NCBI GenBank assembly: GCA_030430565.1
Contig: JAUIKS010000045.1
Coordinates: 1 to 64,000, forward strand
Length of the DNA: 64,000 nt
Direction of reading: 5' to 3'
From: Polyangia bacterium
Lineage (GTDB): Bacteria; Myxococcota_A; Polyangia; Nannocystales; Nannocystaceae
The first letter of the stretch is position 1. Every line of letters begins with the position of its first letter. Positions 44,490 through 52,051 of this stretch are shown in pieces. The notes beneath the pieces were generated by a model, which did no database searches, was not told the DNA's origin, and worked only from the letters and a program-made list of their open reading frames with translations. The position numbers and the translations under genes are program-made.

Positions 44490-44807
44490 CTACCAGCTGC
44501 CGTGGGAGCCGTGGGAGCCGTGGGAGCCGTGGGAGCCGTGGGAGCCGTGGGAGCCGTGGGAGCCGTGGGAGCCGTGGGAGCCGTGAGAGCCGTGGGAGCA
44601 GTGCGTTGGCGCGGCGAGGCTCGCGATTCGCAGGTCCGGCTGACCGTCGGCGGGGATGTCCGCGTAGACCCGCGCGCGGTCTGAGATCTTGCGCTGATGT
44701 CGCGAGAGACTCCCGTTCGCGGTCTTGCGAAACAGCGGCAGCTCGGGCGTGTCAGATGCGGGGGCCGTCGTGGGATTCGGACGCTTGGACTCGGACCGCG
44801 ATGGCAT
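44490..44807 (-). CDS. HGS-repeat peptide A, putative radical-SAM substrate
   Basis: About 105 residues from the ATG at 44807, which has AGGAG seven bases upstream. The N-terminal leader is polar and ends in LPLF...RKISDRARVYAD. The C-terminus is HCS, eleven HGS units, and a terminal Trp. Peptide B (50480-50812) has the same leader motif (REISDKARLYAD) and the same type of tail, so the two are paralogs. There is no signal peptide. The layout of leader plus simple repeat core, with radical SAM genes nearby, fits a ribosomally made, modified peptide precursor, related in concept to His-Xaa-Ser repeat proteins. A metal-binding tail is an alternative. Confidence 0.75.
   Translation of the reverse strand: MPSRSESKRPNPTTAPASDTPELPLFRKTANGSLSRHQRKISDRARVYADIPADGQPDLRIASLAAPTHCSHGSHGSHGSHGSHGSHGSHGSHGSHGSHGSHGSW
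44502..44600 (-). repeat. 9-bp tandem array coding for HGS (GGCTCCCAC unit)
   Basis: The array covers eleven HGS units; the Cys codon of the first unit (HCS) adjoins its upper end, and that unit's His is at 44601-44603. Ser is coded by TCC throughout except for one TCT (44586-44588) and the final AGC. The sequence is almost perfectly homogenised. Confidence 0.9.
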
Positions 44808-45092
44808 TGGCACTCTCCTGCTCCTGGGCCGGACGCGGGGGGAGCCGACCCGATGTTCACCGGCCAGCCGGCCGCGTGCGAATCCTACCACGTCGACCTG
44901 CCGGCCGGCTCATGCCGCGCAGATGTCCTAGTGCGGGGTCATCGCCTGGGGGGCGCGGCCGACGACGCGGCCGGCGCGACGGCCGTCTTGGGCCGTTTCC
45001 GGCTTGTCTGCAGGCCGTGGCGAAGCCGATGGCCGACGGCGTTGCTGGTATCCTGTGAGCGCCCGTCTTGGGGCTCCGGATGGTCTAACGAG
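44808..45092. other. Divergent intergenic region of peptide A and the anchor-domain lipoprotein
   Basis: About 285 bases with GC-rich inverted stretches (CCGGCCAGCCGGCCGCG, near 44860). No gene is supported. It must carry the promoters of peptide A (leftward) and the lipoprotein (rightward). Confidence 0.4.
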
Positions 45093-46529
45093 ATGAACAG
45101 AACATGTAATTTCCTCGGATGGGTCGGGATTTGTGCCCTCGCCGTCGGCTGCGGCGACTCCGACGGCGAGAACTCGCTCTCGGGCATGATGACGAACGTC
45201 ACCACCAACTCGTCGAACGGCAACACATCGACCGATACCGACCCGACGGGCGCGACGACGGACAGCCCGACGACGGGCTCCGCGACGACCGAGGGTCCAG
45301 TGACGAGCGCGACGACGACGACGACGGCGGTCGAGACGACCGACGGCACCACGACGACGGACGAGTCGACCAGCTCCTCGGGTCCGAGCGAGACCACCGA
45401 GGCCGACGTGTGCGGAAACGGCATCCAGGAGGAAGGCGAGTTCTGCGACGGCGACGACCTGCCGTTCGCGAAGTGCAAGGACTACGACTCCGACAAGTAC
45501 TCGGGCGGCGACCTGAGCTGCGCGATCTCGTGCAAGTACAATTTCACCGACTGCGTCCAGATCGAGTGCGAGGCGCCGCCGAACCACCTGCCCTGCGACG
45601 ACGACTCCGACGAGTTCATCCACGCGCTCGGGATCAACTGCTACACGATCGACGTCCAGCAGTGGACCGATCAGAACTCGAACTACGCGCTCGACTTCCT
45701 GCTGCTCTCGGACGACGAGTCGGCCTACCGGGTCGTCAAGCAGTACGGCTCGTACTTCGACGGCAACGAGCCCTACTGGAGCCCGACCGAGGGCGACCGC
45801 TTCGTGCTGATCAGCAACGGCCAGTTCCCCGACGTCGACCTGCAGGGCAAGCTGCTGGCGCCCCCCGGATCGGCGCAGAACGGCGGCCAGACCAACAACA
45901 TGAACCCGAGCAACGTGCCCTCGCTGCCCGGCGTCATGGAGTGGCAGCAGGGCAGCAACAACGGCGACGGCGGCACGCCCTTCTTCGACTGCGACGGCAA
46001 CAACGACTGCTCGGACACCCTCGACGCGCAGTGGAACCAGGGCGCCAAGATCGCCAACGACGTCATCTACTTCGAGCTCGACCTGCAGGTGCCCAAGGGG
46101 ACCTTCGGCTACTCGATCGACTTCGCGTTCTTCTCGGCCGAGTACCCCGAGTACGTCAACGGCGGCGAGTTTAACGACATGGCGATCGTGTGGTCGACGA
46201 GCGAGGCCTACACGGGCAACGTGACCTTCCTGATCGACGAGAACGACACGCCGCAGCCGCTGACGGTGACGGCGCTCTCGAACGCCGGCCTGATCACGCT
46301 CAACGGCGACTCGCCGGAGCTCAAGGACACCGGCTACGACCAGGTCGGCGGCGCGACGCCGTGGGTCTCGGCGACGGGCCCGGCGAAGCCGAGCGAGCAG
46401 TTCACGCTGGCGTTCACGGTGTTCGACAAGGTCGACGCCGAGATCAACACGGCGCTCGCGCTGGACAACTTCCAGTGGGACTGCGCCGGCTGCAACATCG
46501 AGCAGGCCGACGGCTGCGGCATCGGCTAG
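45093..46529 (+). CDS. Lipoprotein with a choice-of-anchor-L-like domain
   Basis: About 478 residues. The signal peptide ends in a lipobox (LAVGC, Cys20). A Ser/Thr/Asp linker occupies about 25-110. A Cys-rich module CGNGIQEEGEFCDGDDL...CAISCKYNFTDC follows (about 112-155). The C-terminal part (about 165-478) contains DFAFFSAEYPEYVNGGEFNDMAIVW, the pattern of choice-of-anchor-L domains in surface proteins, and ALALDNFQWDCAGC at the end. It is likely exposed on the cell surface. It lies between peptide A and radical SAM 1, but no functional link can be shown. Confidence 0.85.
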   Translation: MNRTCNFLGWVGICALAVGCGDSDGENSLSGMMTNVTTNSSNGNTSTDTDPTGATTDSPTTGSATTEGPVTSATTTTTAVETTDGTTTTDESTSSSGPSETTEADVCGNGIQEEGEFCDGDDLPFAKCKDYDSDKYSGGDLSCAISCKYNFTDCVQIECEAPPNHLPCDDDSDEFIHALGINCYTIDVQQWTDQNSNYALDFLLLSDDESAYRVVKQYGSYFDGNEPYWSPTEGDRFVLISNGQFPDVDLQGKLLAPPGSAQNGGQTNNMNPSNVPSLPGVMEWQQGSNNGDGGTPFFDCDGNNDCSDTLDAQWNQGAKIANDVIYFELDLQVPKGTFGYSIDFAFFSAEYPEYVNGGEFNDMAIVWSTSEAYTGNVTFLIDENDTPQPLTVTALSNAGLITLNGDSPELKDTGYDQVGGATPWVSATGPAKPSEQFTLAFTVFDKVDAEINTALALDNFQWDCAGCNIEQADGCGIG

Positions 46530-46826
46530 CGGCCCGCGCCCGCGACCCGCTCCGCTTGTGCGGGGCGGTCGTCAGGGCAGGCGGCAGACGGCAGAGCGCG
46601 CCGCTGCTGTGCCCGCGCCGGTCGTGGTGTCGGTGTAGACCGGGGCGCAGGCGAGCGCGGACACGCCCAGCGCGGCCGCGCGCGCGTGGTCGTGCGGGGA
46701 GGCTTCACGGGACTGACTATCGCACGGAGCGGCGCGTCAACACGCGCTCGCGGCGCTGCGCGCCCGCGTCGCGCGTCGACGCGGCGCGCCGTGGGCCTGT
46801 TACGATCGCGGGCACTCGGGAGCGCG
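46530..46826. other. Intergenic region before radical SAM 1
   Basis: About 297 bases. A minus-strand frame reads AALGVSALACAPVYTDTTTG, like a lipoprotein start, but has no start codon. No gene is supported. Confidence 0.4.
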
Positions 46827-48029
46827 ATGGCGAACATCGGATACATTCAGGTCGTCCGGCACTGCAATCACTTCTGCGGTTTTTGCTCAAATCCGACGAC
46901 CCCGTACACGCACAACTTCGACTCGATGCGCGTGCTGGTCGACGACTTCGTGCGCCGCGGCTACTTCGGCGTGATCCTGACCGGCGGCGAGCCGACGCTG
47001 CACCCCGAGCTCCCCGACATCGCCCGCTACGCGACCGATCAGGGGCTGCACGTCCGCATGATCACCAACGGCTGGCGGCTCGCCGATCGCAAGTTCGCCA
47101 AGGCGCTCGGCGAGGCCGGGCTGCGGCTGGTGCACGTCAGCGTCTACTCGATCAAGCCCGACGTCGAGGCGCGCCTGCGGGGGCTCCCCGACACGCTGGG
47201 GCGCGCCTACGCGGCCGTCGACAACGCCAACGAGTTCGGCATCGAGGTCAACATCAACTGCGTGATCAACAAGCTCAACGCCGATCACCTCGACCTCAAC
47301 ATCCGCCACTGGATCAAGTACCACCCGCACATCCGCCACTTCGTGTGGAACAACCTCGATCCCTCGATGGGCCGCGCCGAGGTCAACCAAGACCAGTTCA
47401 CGCCGCGCCTCGCCGACTTCGAGCTCTCGCTCTACCGCGCGCTTCGCATGCTCCACAAGACAGGTCGTACCTTCCGCGTCGAGAAGGTCCCGCTCTGCTA
47501 CATGACGGACTTCGCCTGGGCGAGCACCGAGACGCGCAAGATCGTCAAGGGCGAGGAGCGCATCGTGCACTTCCTCGACGCCAAGCAGACCGTGCGCCAG
47601 ACCGACTGGGAGCACATCTACAGCGACTCCTGCGAGGTCTGCTCGCTGCGCGAGATCTGCGGCGGGCTGTTTGATCGCGGCGACGCCTACGACCCCGCCG
47701 AGCTGCACCCGGTGTTCATCGACCGCGACTCGGTGGTCGAGCAGATCATCCGCGACCCCTCGGACCCGAGCTACAAGCTGCGCAGCCTCGCGCAGTGGCG
47801 CGCCGACTTCGAGCGCCGGCTGGACGAGGCGCGCGCGCGGCCCAGGCGCCCGCCGGGCCCGCGCGAGGAGCCGCCGCCAGAGATGCGCGACGGGCTGATC
47901 CCCGTCGGCCAGATCACCGATCGCGGGCAGCGCCTGTTTCAGGCCAAGCGTCGCTCCGAGTCGCGCAAGGCCGAGCGCCTCGGCGTGGAGATGGAGTCGC
48001 TCAAGCACCAGGGTCAAGAGGGCTCATGA
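46827..48029 (+). CDS. Radical SAM enzyme 1
   Basis: A 400-residue enzyme. The SAM-binding cluster motif is CNHFCGFC (Cys13, Cys17, Cys20), followed by GGEP (53-56) and ITNG (79-82). A C-terminal set, Cys224 (VPLCYM) and Cys269-x2-Cys272-x5-Cys278, probably holds an auxiliary iron-sulfur cluster as in SPASM/twitch-type peptide-modifying enzymes. The tail (about 315-400) is basic and Pro-rich. Radical SAM 2 (51107-52036) has Cys at the same positions, which suggests the same type of reaction. The ATG overlap at its end couples it to the membrane protein. The substrate is inferred to be the HGS-repeat peptides. Confidence 0.9.
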   Translation: MANIGYIQVVRHCNHFCGFCSNPTTPYTHNFDSMRVLVDDFVRRGYFGVILTGGEPTLHPELPDIARYATDQGLHVRMITNGWRLADRKFAKALGEAGLRLVHVSVYSIKPDVEARLRGLPDTLGRAYAAVDNANEFGIEVNINCVINKLNADHLDLNIRHWIKYHPHIRHFVWNNLDPSMGRAEVNQDQFTPRLADFELSLYRALRMLHKTGRTFRVEKVPLCYMTDFAWASTETRKIVKGEERIVHFLDAKQTVRQTDWEHIYSDSCEVCSLREICGGLFDRGDAYDPAELHPVFIDRDSVVEQIIRDPSDPSYKLRSLAQWRADFERRLDEARARPRRPPGPREEPPPEMRDGLIPVGQITDRGQRLFQAKRRSESRKAERLGVEMESLKHQGQEGS

Positions 48030-48475
48030 GCGAGGCGGCCGCGTCGCGCGGGGCTCGCTGGATACCTGGCTTTCGGGGCACCTGCTTCATCGTCGGCGGG
48101 CTCTACGTGGTGCTGGGCGCGGCGATCGTCGCGCAGGGGGCCGCGGTCGCCATGGCGCCCTACGGCGTCCCAGCCGAGACGCTCGCGTCGCCGCACTACG
48201 CCGACGCGATCCACTGGGTCTACTCGCACACGGTGGTGCTCGGCCTGATCATCGCGCTCGTCGGCGCGCTCGCCGAGAGCGAGCGCCTCAAGCTGTGGTT
48301 CTCGCGCCTGATCCTGGGGATGCAGCTCTACTACCTGTATCTCGACACGGTCCACTCCGACACGGCGCTCGGCAACGGCCTGTACGAGGGGCCACAGTCG
48401 ATCGGGCCCTCGATCATCGGCTTCTTCGTGACGCTGCTGTTCCTGCGCCTGAGCCTGCCGGGCACGCGGCGCTAA
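48026..48475 (+). CDS. Small four-helix membrane protein coupled to radical SAM 1
   Basis: A 149-residue protein with four hydrophobic segments (about 17-42, 62-87, 92-110, 125-145) and short loops. Its ATG shares an ATGA overlap with the stop of the radical SAM gene, a strong sign of coupled translation. No family was recognised. The position suggests a role in export, anchoring or immunity linked to the peptide system, but that is inference. Confidence 0.75.
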   Translation: MSEAAASRGARWIPGFRGTCFIVGGLYVVLGAAIVAQGAAVAMAPYGVPAETLASPHYADAIHWVYSHTVVLGLIIALVGALAESERLKLWFSRLILGMQLYYLYLDTVHSDTALGNGLYEGPQSIGPSIIGFFVTLLFLRLSLPGTRR

Positions 48476-48479
48476 GCAA

Positions 48480-48899
48480 TCACGAGCCGAGCTGGGGCTC
48501 GAGCAGCGCTCGCATCGACGGGGGGATCAACGACGACGCGCGCGTCTTCGGGTCGAAGAACACCTCGACGGCGCGCTGGCGCGCGTGCACGGCGTCGGTG
48601 TCCTGGTCGATCAGCTCCTGCTCGTAGGTGACGCTCTTGGAGCCGAGGCGCGTAAACCAGCTGTGGACCGCGATGACGCGACCGGGCAGCAGCTCCTTGA
48701 CGAAGTCCGTCTCGGTCCGCGCGACGACCGTGTGCAGGCCGACGTCGTCGAAGCGATCGGGGCTGATCCCGCACATCGACCACAGCGCGAAGGCGGCGTC
48801 GTCGAAGATGTGCCCGTAGAAGCGCACGTTGAGGTGGCCGAAGCGGTCACACATCCAAGGGTGGATCGTGGTGCGGTGGGTGATGTGGCGGCGGCTCAT
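48480..48899 (-). CDS. Hotdog-fold acyl-CoA thioesterase (4HBT-like)
   Basis: A 139-residue protein of the 4-hydroxybenzoyl-CoA thioesterase superfamily. The signature HPWMCDRFGHLNVRFYGHIFDDA places the catalytic Asp and the following helix. The rest has the strands of a hotdog fold (IAVHSWFTRLGSKSVTYEQELID). Such enzymes hydrolyse acyl-CoA thioesters; the substrate is unknown. It has no visible link to the peptide genes beside it. Confidence 0.85.
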   Translation of the reverse strand: MSRRHITHRTTIHPWMCDRFGHLNVRFYGHIFDDAAFALWSMCGISPDRFDDVGLHTVVARTETDFVKELLPGRVIAVHSWFTRLGSKSVTYEQELIDQDTDAVHARQRAVEVFFDPKTRASSLIPPSMRALLEPQLGS

Positions 48900-49074
48900 G
48901 GGTCCGCGGAGCGTAGCCCTGAAACACGCGAATAGACGATGATCTTCTCGAACGTCCGCAACATGCGAGCATCGGGCCGCTGCTTAACGCCTCAGCAGGC
49001 TCCCTCCACTCCGGGCGGCGCGTGTTGGGGTAGGTGAAGCGGACGCGAGCGCCCGCGCCGCGAGCAGCTCGGCG

Positions 49075-50319
49075 TCAGCTCGCCTGCGCTGCGGGCTGAC
49101 GGAGCACTCGCTCGAGCGTGTCGCAGGCCTGGTCGAGCTCCTCGCGGGTGATCACGAGGGGTGGCGCGAGCCGGATCGTGTGCACGTGCGTGCCCTTCGC
49201 CAGCAGCCCCTCGCGCTTGAGCAGCTGGGTGTAGCGGCGCGCGCCGCCGGCCGACTCGTGCAGATCGATGCCCGCCCAGAGCCCGACGCAGCGCACGGCC
49301 TTGACCAAGGGCGAGCTCTCGAGCGCGCGCAGGCGCGTGCCGAGGTGGGCGCCCAGCTCGGCGGCGCGCTCGATCAATTTCTCGTCGGTGAGCACGTCGA
49401 GCGCCGCGCCGGCGACGGCGCAGGCGAGCGGGTTGCCGCCGTAGGTCGAGCCGTGCGAGCCCGGGTTGAATACGCCCATGACCGCGTCGTCGGCGAGGAA
49501 GGCCGACACCGGGTAGAGGCCGCCCGAGAGCGCCTTGCCGATACACACGCCGTCGGCGCGCACGCCCGCGAGGCGGTGGGCGAAGAGCGAGCCGCAGCGC
49601 CCGAGGCCGGCCTGAATCTCGTCGCAGAGGAGCAGCGCGCGGTGCTCGTCACAGAGCGCGCGCAGCCCCGGGAGGAAGTTCTCGGGCGGGATGATGACGC
49701 CGCCCTCGCCCTGGATCGGCTCGACGAGGATCGCCACGGTGTTCTCGTTGATCGCCCCGCGCACCGCCGCGAGGTCGCCGTAGGGGACGCGCACGAAGCC
49801 CGGCGCGAACGGGCCGAAGTCGGCGTAGGCGTTGGGGTCGGCGGAGAAGCCGACGATGGTCGTGGTGCGGCCGTGGAAGTTGCCGTCGAAGACGATGATC
49901 TCGGCCTTGTTCTGCTCGACGCCCTTGACGCGGTAGCCCCAGCGGCGCGCGGCCTTGAGCGCGGTCTCGACCGCCTCGGCGCCCGCGTTCATCATCAGGA
50001 CCTTGTCGTAACCGCTGAGCCGCGCGAGCTTGCGGCACAGCGGTCCAAACTGGTCGTTGCGGAACGCGCGGGAGGTGAGCGCGAGGCGACCCGCTTGCTC
50101 GCGCAGCGCCGCGACGATCCGCGGATGGTTGTGACCCTGGTTGACGGCGCTGTAGGCCGCGAGGAAGTCCATGTAGCGGTTCCCGTCGACGTCCCAGACC
50201 CACACGCCCTCCGCGCGCTCGATGACCACGTCGAGCGGGTGGTAGTTGTGGGCGCTGTAGCGGCCCTCGAGATCGATGAACTCGGGTGTGCGGCTGTCGG
50301 CGGCGTCGGCTCGAGGCAT
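49075..50319 (-). CDS. rocD: Ornithine aminotransferase
   Basis: A 414-residue PLP enzyme of the class III aminotransferases, converting ornithine and 2-oxoglutarate to glutamate semialdehyde and glutamate. It has the N-terminal SAHNYHPLDVVIERAEGVWVWDVDGNRYMDFL, AVNQGHNHPRIVAAL, NFHGRTTTIVGFS, EPIQGEGGVIIPP, LLLCDEIQAGLGR and IGKALSGG, where the Lys binds PLP. Close similarity in order and spacing to RocD-type enzymes makes this the preferred call over acetylornithine aminotransferase. The ATG at 50319 is used (the frame is open to a GTG at 50325). It follows peptide B on the same strand after about 160 bases. Confidence 0.9.
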   Translation of the reverse strand: MPRADAADSRTPEFIDLEGRYSAHNYHPLDVVIERAEGVWVWDVDGNRYMDFLAAYSAVNQGHNHPRIVAALREQAGRLALTSRAFRNDQFGPLCRKLARLSGYDKVLMMNAGAEAVETALKAARRWGYRVKGVEQNKAEIIVFDGNFHGRTTTIVGFSADPNAYADFGPFAPGFVRVPYGDLAAVRGAINENTVAILVEPIQGEGGVIIPPENFLPGLRALCDEHRALLLCDEIQAGLGRCGSLFAHRLAGVRADGVCIGKALSGGLYPVSAFLADDAVMGVFNPGSHGSTYGGNPLACAVAGAALDVLTDEKLIERAAELGAHLGTRLRALESSPLVKAVRCVGLWAGIDLHESAGGARRYTQLLKREGLLAKGTHVHTIRLAPPLVITREELDQACDTLERVLRQPAAQAS

Positions 50320-50479
50320 ACGCACAATCTAGCAGCACGCGACGCGGGTCGGCCACGGGGGCCCGTTCGCGTTTGTGGAAGGCGCCGCGCAGAATTGCCG
50401 ACGGCGCAGGTTGGGACCTGCGCCGTCCGTGAATGACACTGTTCTGACCGCGACGCCCCAGCGCGTCAGCGTGTTCGCG

Positions 50480-50812
50480 CTACCAGCTGCCGTGCGAGCC
50501 GTGCGAGCCGTGCGAGCCGTGCGAGCCGTGCGAGCCGTGCGAGCCGTGCGAGCCGTGCGAGCCGTGCGAGCCGTGCGAGCCGTGCGAGCCGTGCGAGCCG
50601 TGCGAGCAGTGACCGGCGTCGCCCGGATCCGCCGCGATGCTCGCGGCCGCGAGCGCGCTGTTCGTAGAGCTGGCGTCGGCGTAGAGACGCGCCTTGTCAG
50701 AAATCTCGCGCTGATTGCTCATCAGCGCCGGACCCTTGCGGTTGAAGGTGGGGAGCGCATCGAGAGCCTCGCCCATACCGCTTTTCGCCTGCTTCGCGTC
50801 GTTGTTCGCCAT
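50480..50812 (-). CDS. HGS-repeat peptide B, putative radical-SAM substrate
   Basis: About 110 residues from the ATG at 50812, with GGAGG upstream. The leader contains LPTF...REISDKARLYAD, matching peptide A (RKISDRARVYAD) at the same distance from the tail. The tail is HCS, thirteen HGS units and a terminal Trp. It is divergent from radical SAM 2 across 294 bases, the closest pairing of peptide and enzyme in the window. There is no signal peptide. The function is inferred as a modified peptide; a histidine-rich metal-binding tail is the alternative. Confidence 0.78.
   Translation of the reverse strand: MANNDAKQAKSGMGEALDALPTFNRKGPALMSNQREISDKARLYADASSTNSALAAASIAADPGDAGHCSHGSHGSHGSHGSHGSHGSHGSHGSHGSHGSHGSHGSHGSW
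50492..50608 (-). repeat. 9-bp tandem array coding for HGS (GGCTCGCAC unit)
   Basis: The array covers thirteen HGS units; the Cys codon of the first unit (HCS) adjoins its upper end, and that unit's His is at 50609-50611. Ser is coded by TCG throughout except the final AGC. It differs from the array of peptide A by one base in every unit. Confidence 0.9.
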
Positions 50813-51106
50813 GACCCTGACCCCCTCCAAGTAAAGCCCGCAGAAAGTATCACGACGGACAGGCCAGACAAAGGGATGTTCTACAGGACAGTCCGTTTTT
50901 ACTCCGGCCACGAGGCACGCGGGCGGCTTCGGGGCGGCGGGCCGCGTGCCGCTCGGCCCGGACGCGCGAACAGCAGCGAGATCGTCGCCCTCGACGCGCG
51001 TCTACGCGCCGCGTCGGCGGAGACCGGGCAAAATTCACGCGCGAGCGGCGTCGTCTCCGCCGTCGACGGGCCCGTGCTGATGAGCCGGTCGTCGTAGGAT
51101 GCGGCG
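50813..51106. other. Divergent region of peptide B and radical SAM 2
   Basis: About 294 bases. It includes a short stem GGAC-A-GTCC followed by GTTTTT near 50890, which might be a regulatory hairpin. No gene is supported. The arrangement suggests shared regulation of the peptide and enzyme genes. Confidence 0.4.
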
Positions 51107-52036
51107 GTGGCGGGGCTCCTGGACGTCATCCTCGGGTACGACTGCAACGTCGCCTGCGACTACTGCACGATCACGCCCGAGATGCGCGCGCAGGCGTTGA
51201 CGACCCGCGAGGTCGTCGCGCGCCTGCAGCACGGGCGCGCGCTCGCGTACGACAGGCTCTCGCTGACCGGCGGGGAGCCGACGATCCGGCGCGACCTGAT
51301 CGGGCTCGTGCGCGCGGCGAAGCAGCTCGGCTTTCACGACATCAAGCTGCAGTCCAACGGCCTCCTGTTCGCGCAGGCGGACAACGTGACGCGCCTCGTC
51401 GACGCCGGCGTGACGCTGTTTCACATCAGCGTCCACACCCACGAGGCCGCGCGCTACGACGCGCTCGTGCGGCGCGCGGGCACCTACGAGCTCATGCGCC
51501 GCGGCCTCGACAACGTGGTCGCGCGCGGCCCAGCGCTGGTCGTCGACCTGATCATGAAGGAGGACACCTACCGCGCGCTGCCGAGCGCGCTCGCGTGGCT
51601 CGAGGCGCGCGGGGCCCGACGCGTAGACCTGTGGTTCGTCTCGCTGACCGACGGGAACCGGGAGAACGTGGACTCGATGCCGCGGATGCGTGACGTCGTG
51701 CCCTACATGCGCGAGGGCCTCGCGTTCGCGCGCGCGCGCGGCATGGAGGTCCGCTCGCTGCACGTCCCGCGCTGCCTGCTGGGGGAGGATCACGTGCACG
51801 TCTTCGACCCCGGCGCCGACCGGGTGATGGTCGTGACGCCCGAGGCGACGTTTGAACTTAAGGACAGCAAGCTGACGGGGCAGCTGCACATGCCCTGCTG
51901 CGCGGGCTGCGAGCACGAGGCGGTGTGCCCCGGCGTGCGCCCGGACTACCTCGAGCGCTACGGGGACGGCGAGTTCGCGCGCGCGCGCGGGCAGGCGCCG
52001 ACCCGCGAGGGGCTGCGGCGCCTGCCGATCGCGTGA
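51107..52036 (+). CDS. Radical SAM enzyme 2
   Basis: A 309-residue enzyme starting at a GTG with AGGA seven bases upstream. The cluster motif is CNVACDYC (Cys13, Cys17, Cys20), followed by GGEP (55-58) and QSNG (82-85). The C-terminal part has Cys223 (VPRCLL) and Cys265-x2-Cys268-x5-Cys274, with an extra Cys264. The cysteine spacing is the same as in radical SAM 1, and the basic C-terminal extension of that enzyme is missing. It is the nearest neighbour of peptide B, on the opposite strand. The inferred role is post-translational change of the HGS repeats. Confidence 0.9.
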   Translation: MAGLLDVILGYDCNVACDYCTITPEMRAQALTTREVVARLQHGRALAYDRLSLTGGEPTIRRDLIGLVRAAKQLGFHDIKLQSNGLLFAQADNVTRLVDAGVTLFHISVHTHEAARYDALVRRAGTYELMRRGLDNVVARGPALVVDLIMKEDTYRALPSALAWLEARGARRVDLWFVSLTDGNRENVDSMPRMRDVVPYMREGLAFARARGMEVRSLHVPRCLLGEDHVHVFDPGADRVMVVTPEATFELKDSKLTGQLHMPCCAGCEHEAVCPGVRPDYLERYGDGEFARARGQAPTREGLRRLPIA

Positions 52037-52051
52037 GCGCTTGTCGCCCGA

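Noticed and set aside
44490..44611. CRISPR-like short tandem repeats
   Set aside because: 9-bp units with no spacers, in frame, coding for HGS; the same holds for 50480-50611.
46526..46826. Lipoprotein-like frame on the minus strand (AALGVSALACAPVYTDTTTG)
   Set aside because: No start codon in frame and a stop close upstream; not supportable as a gene.
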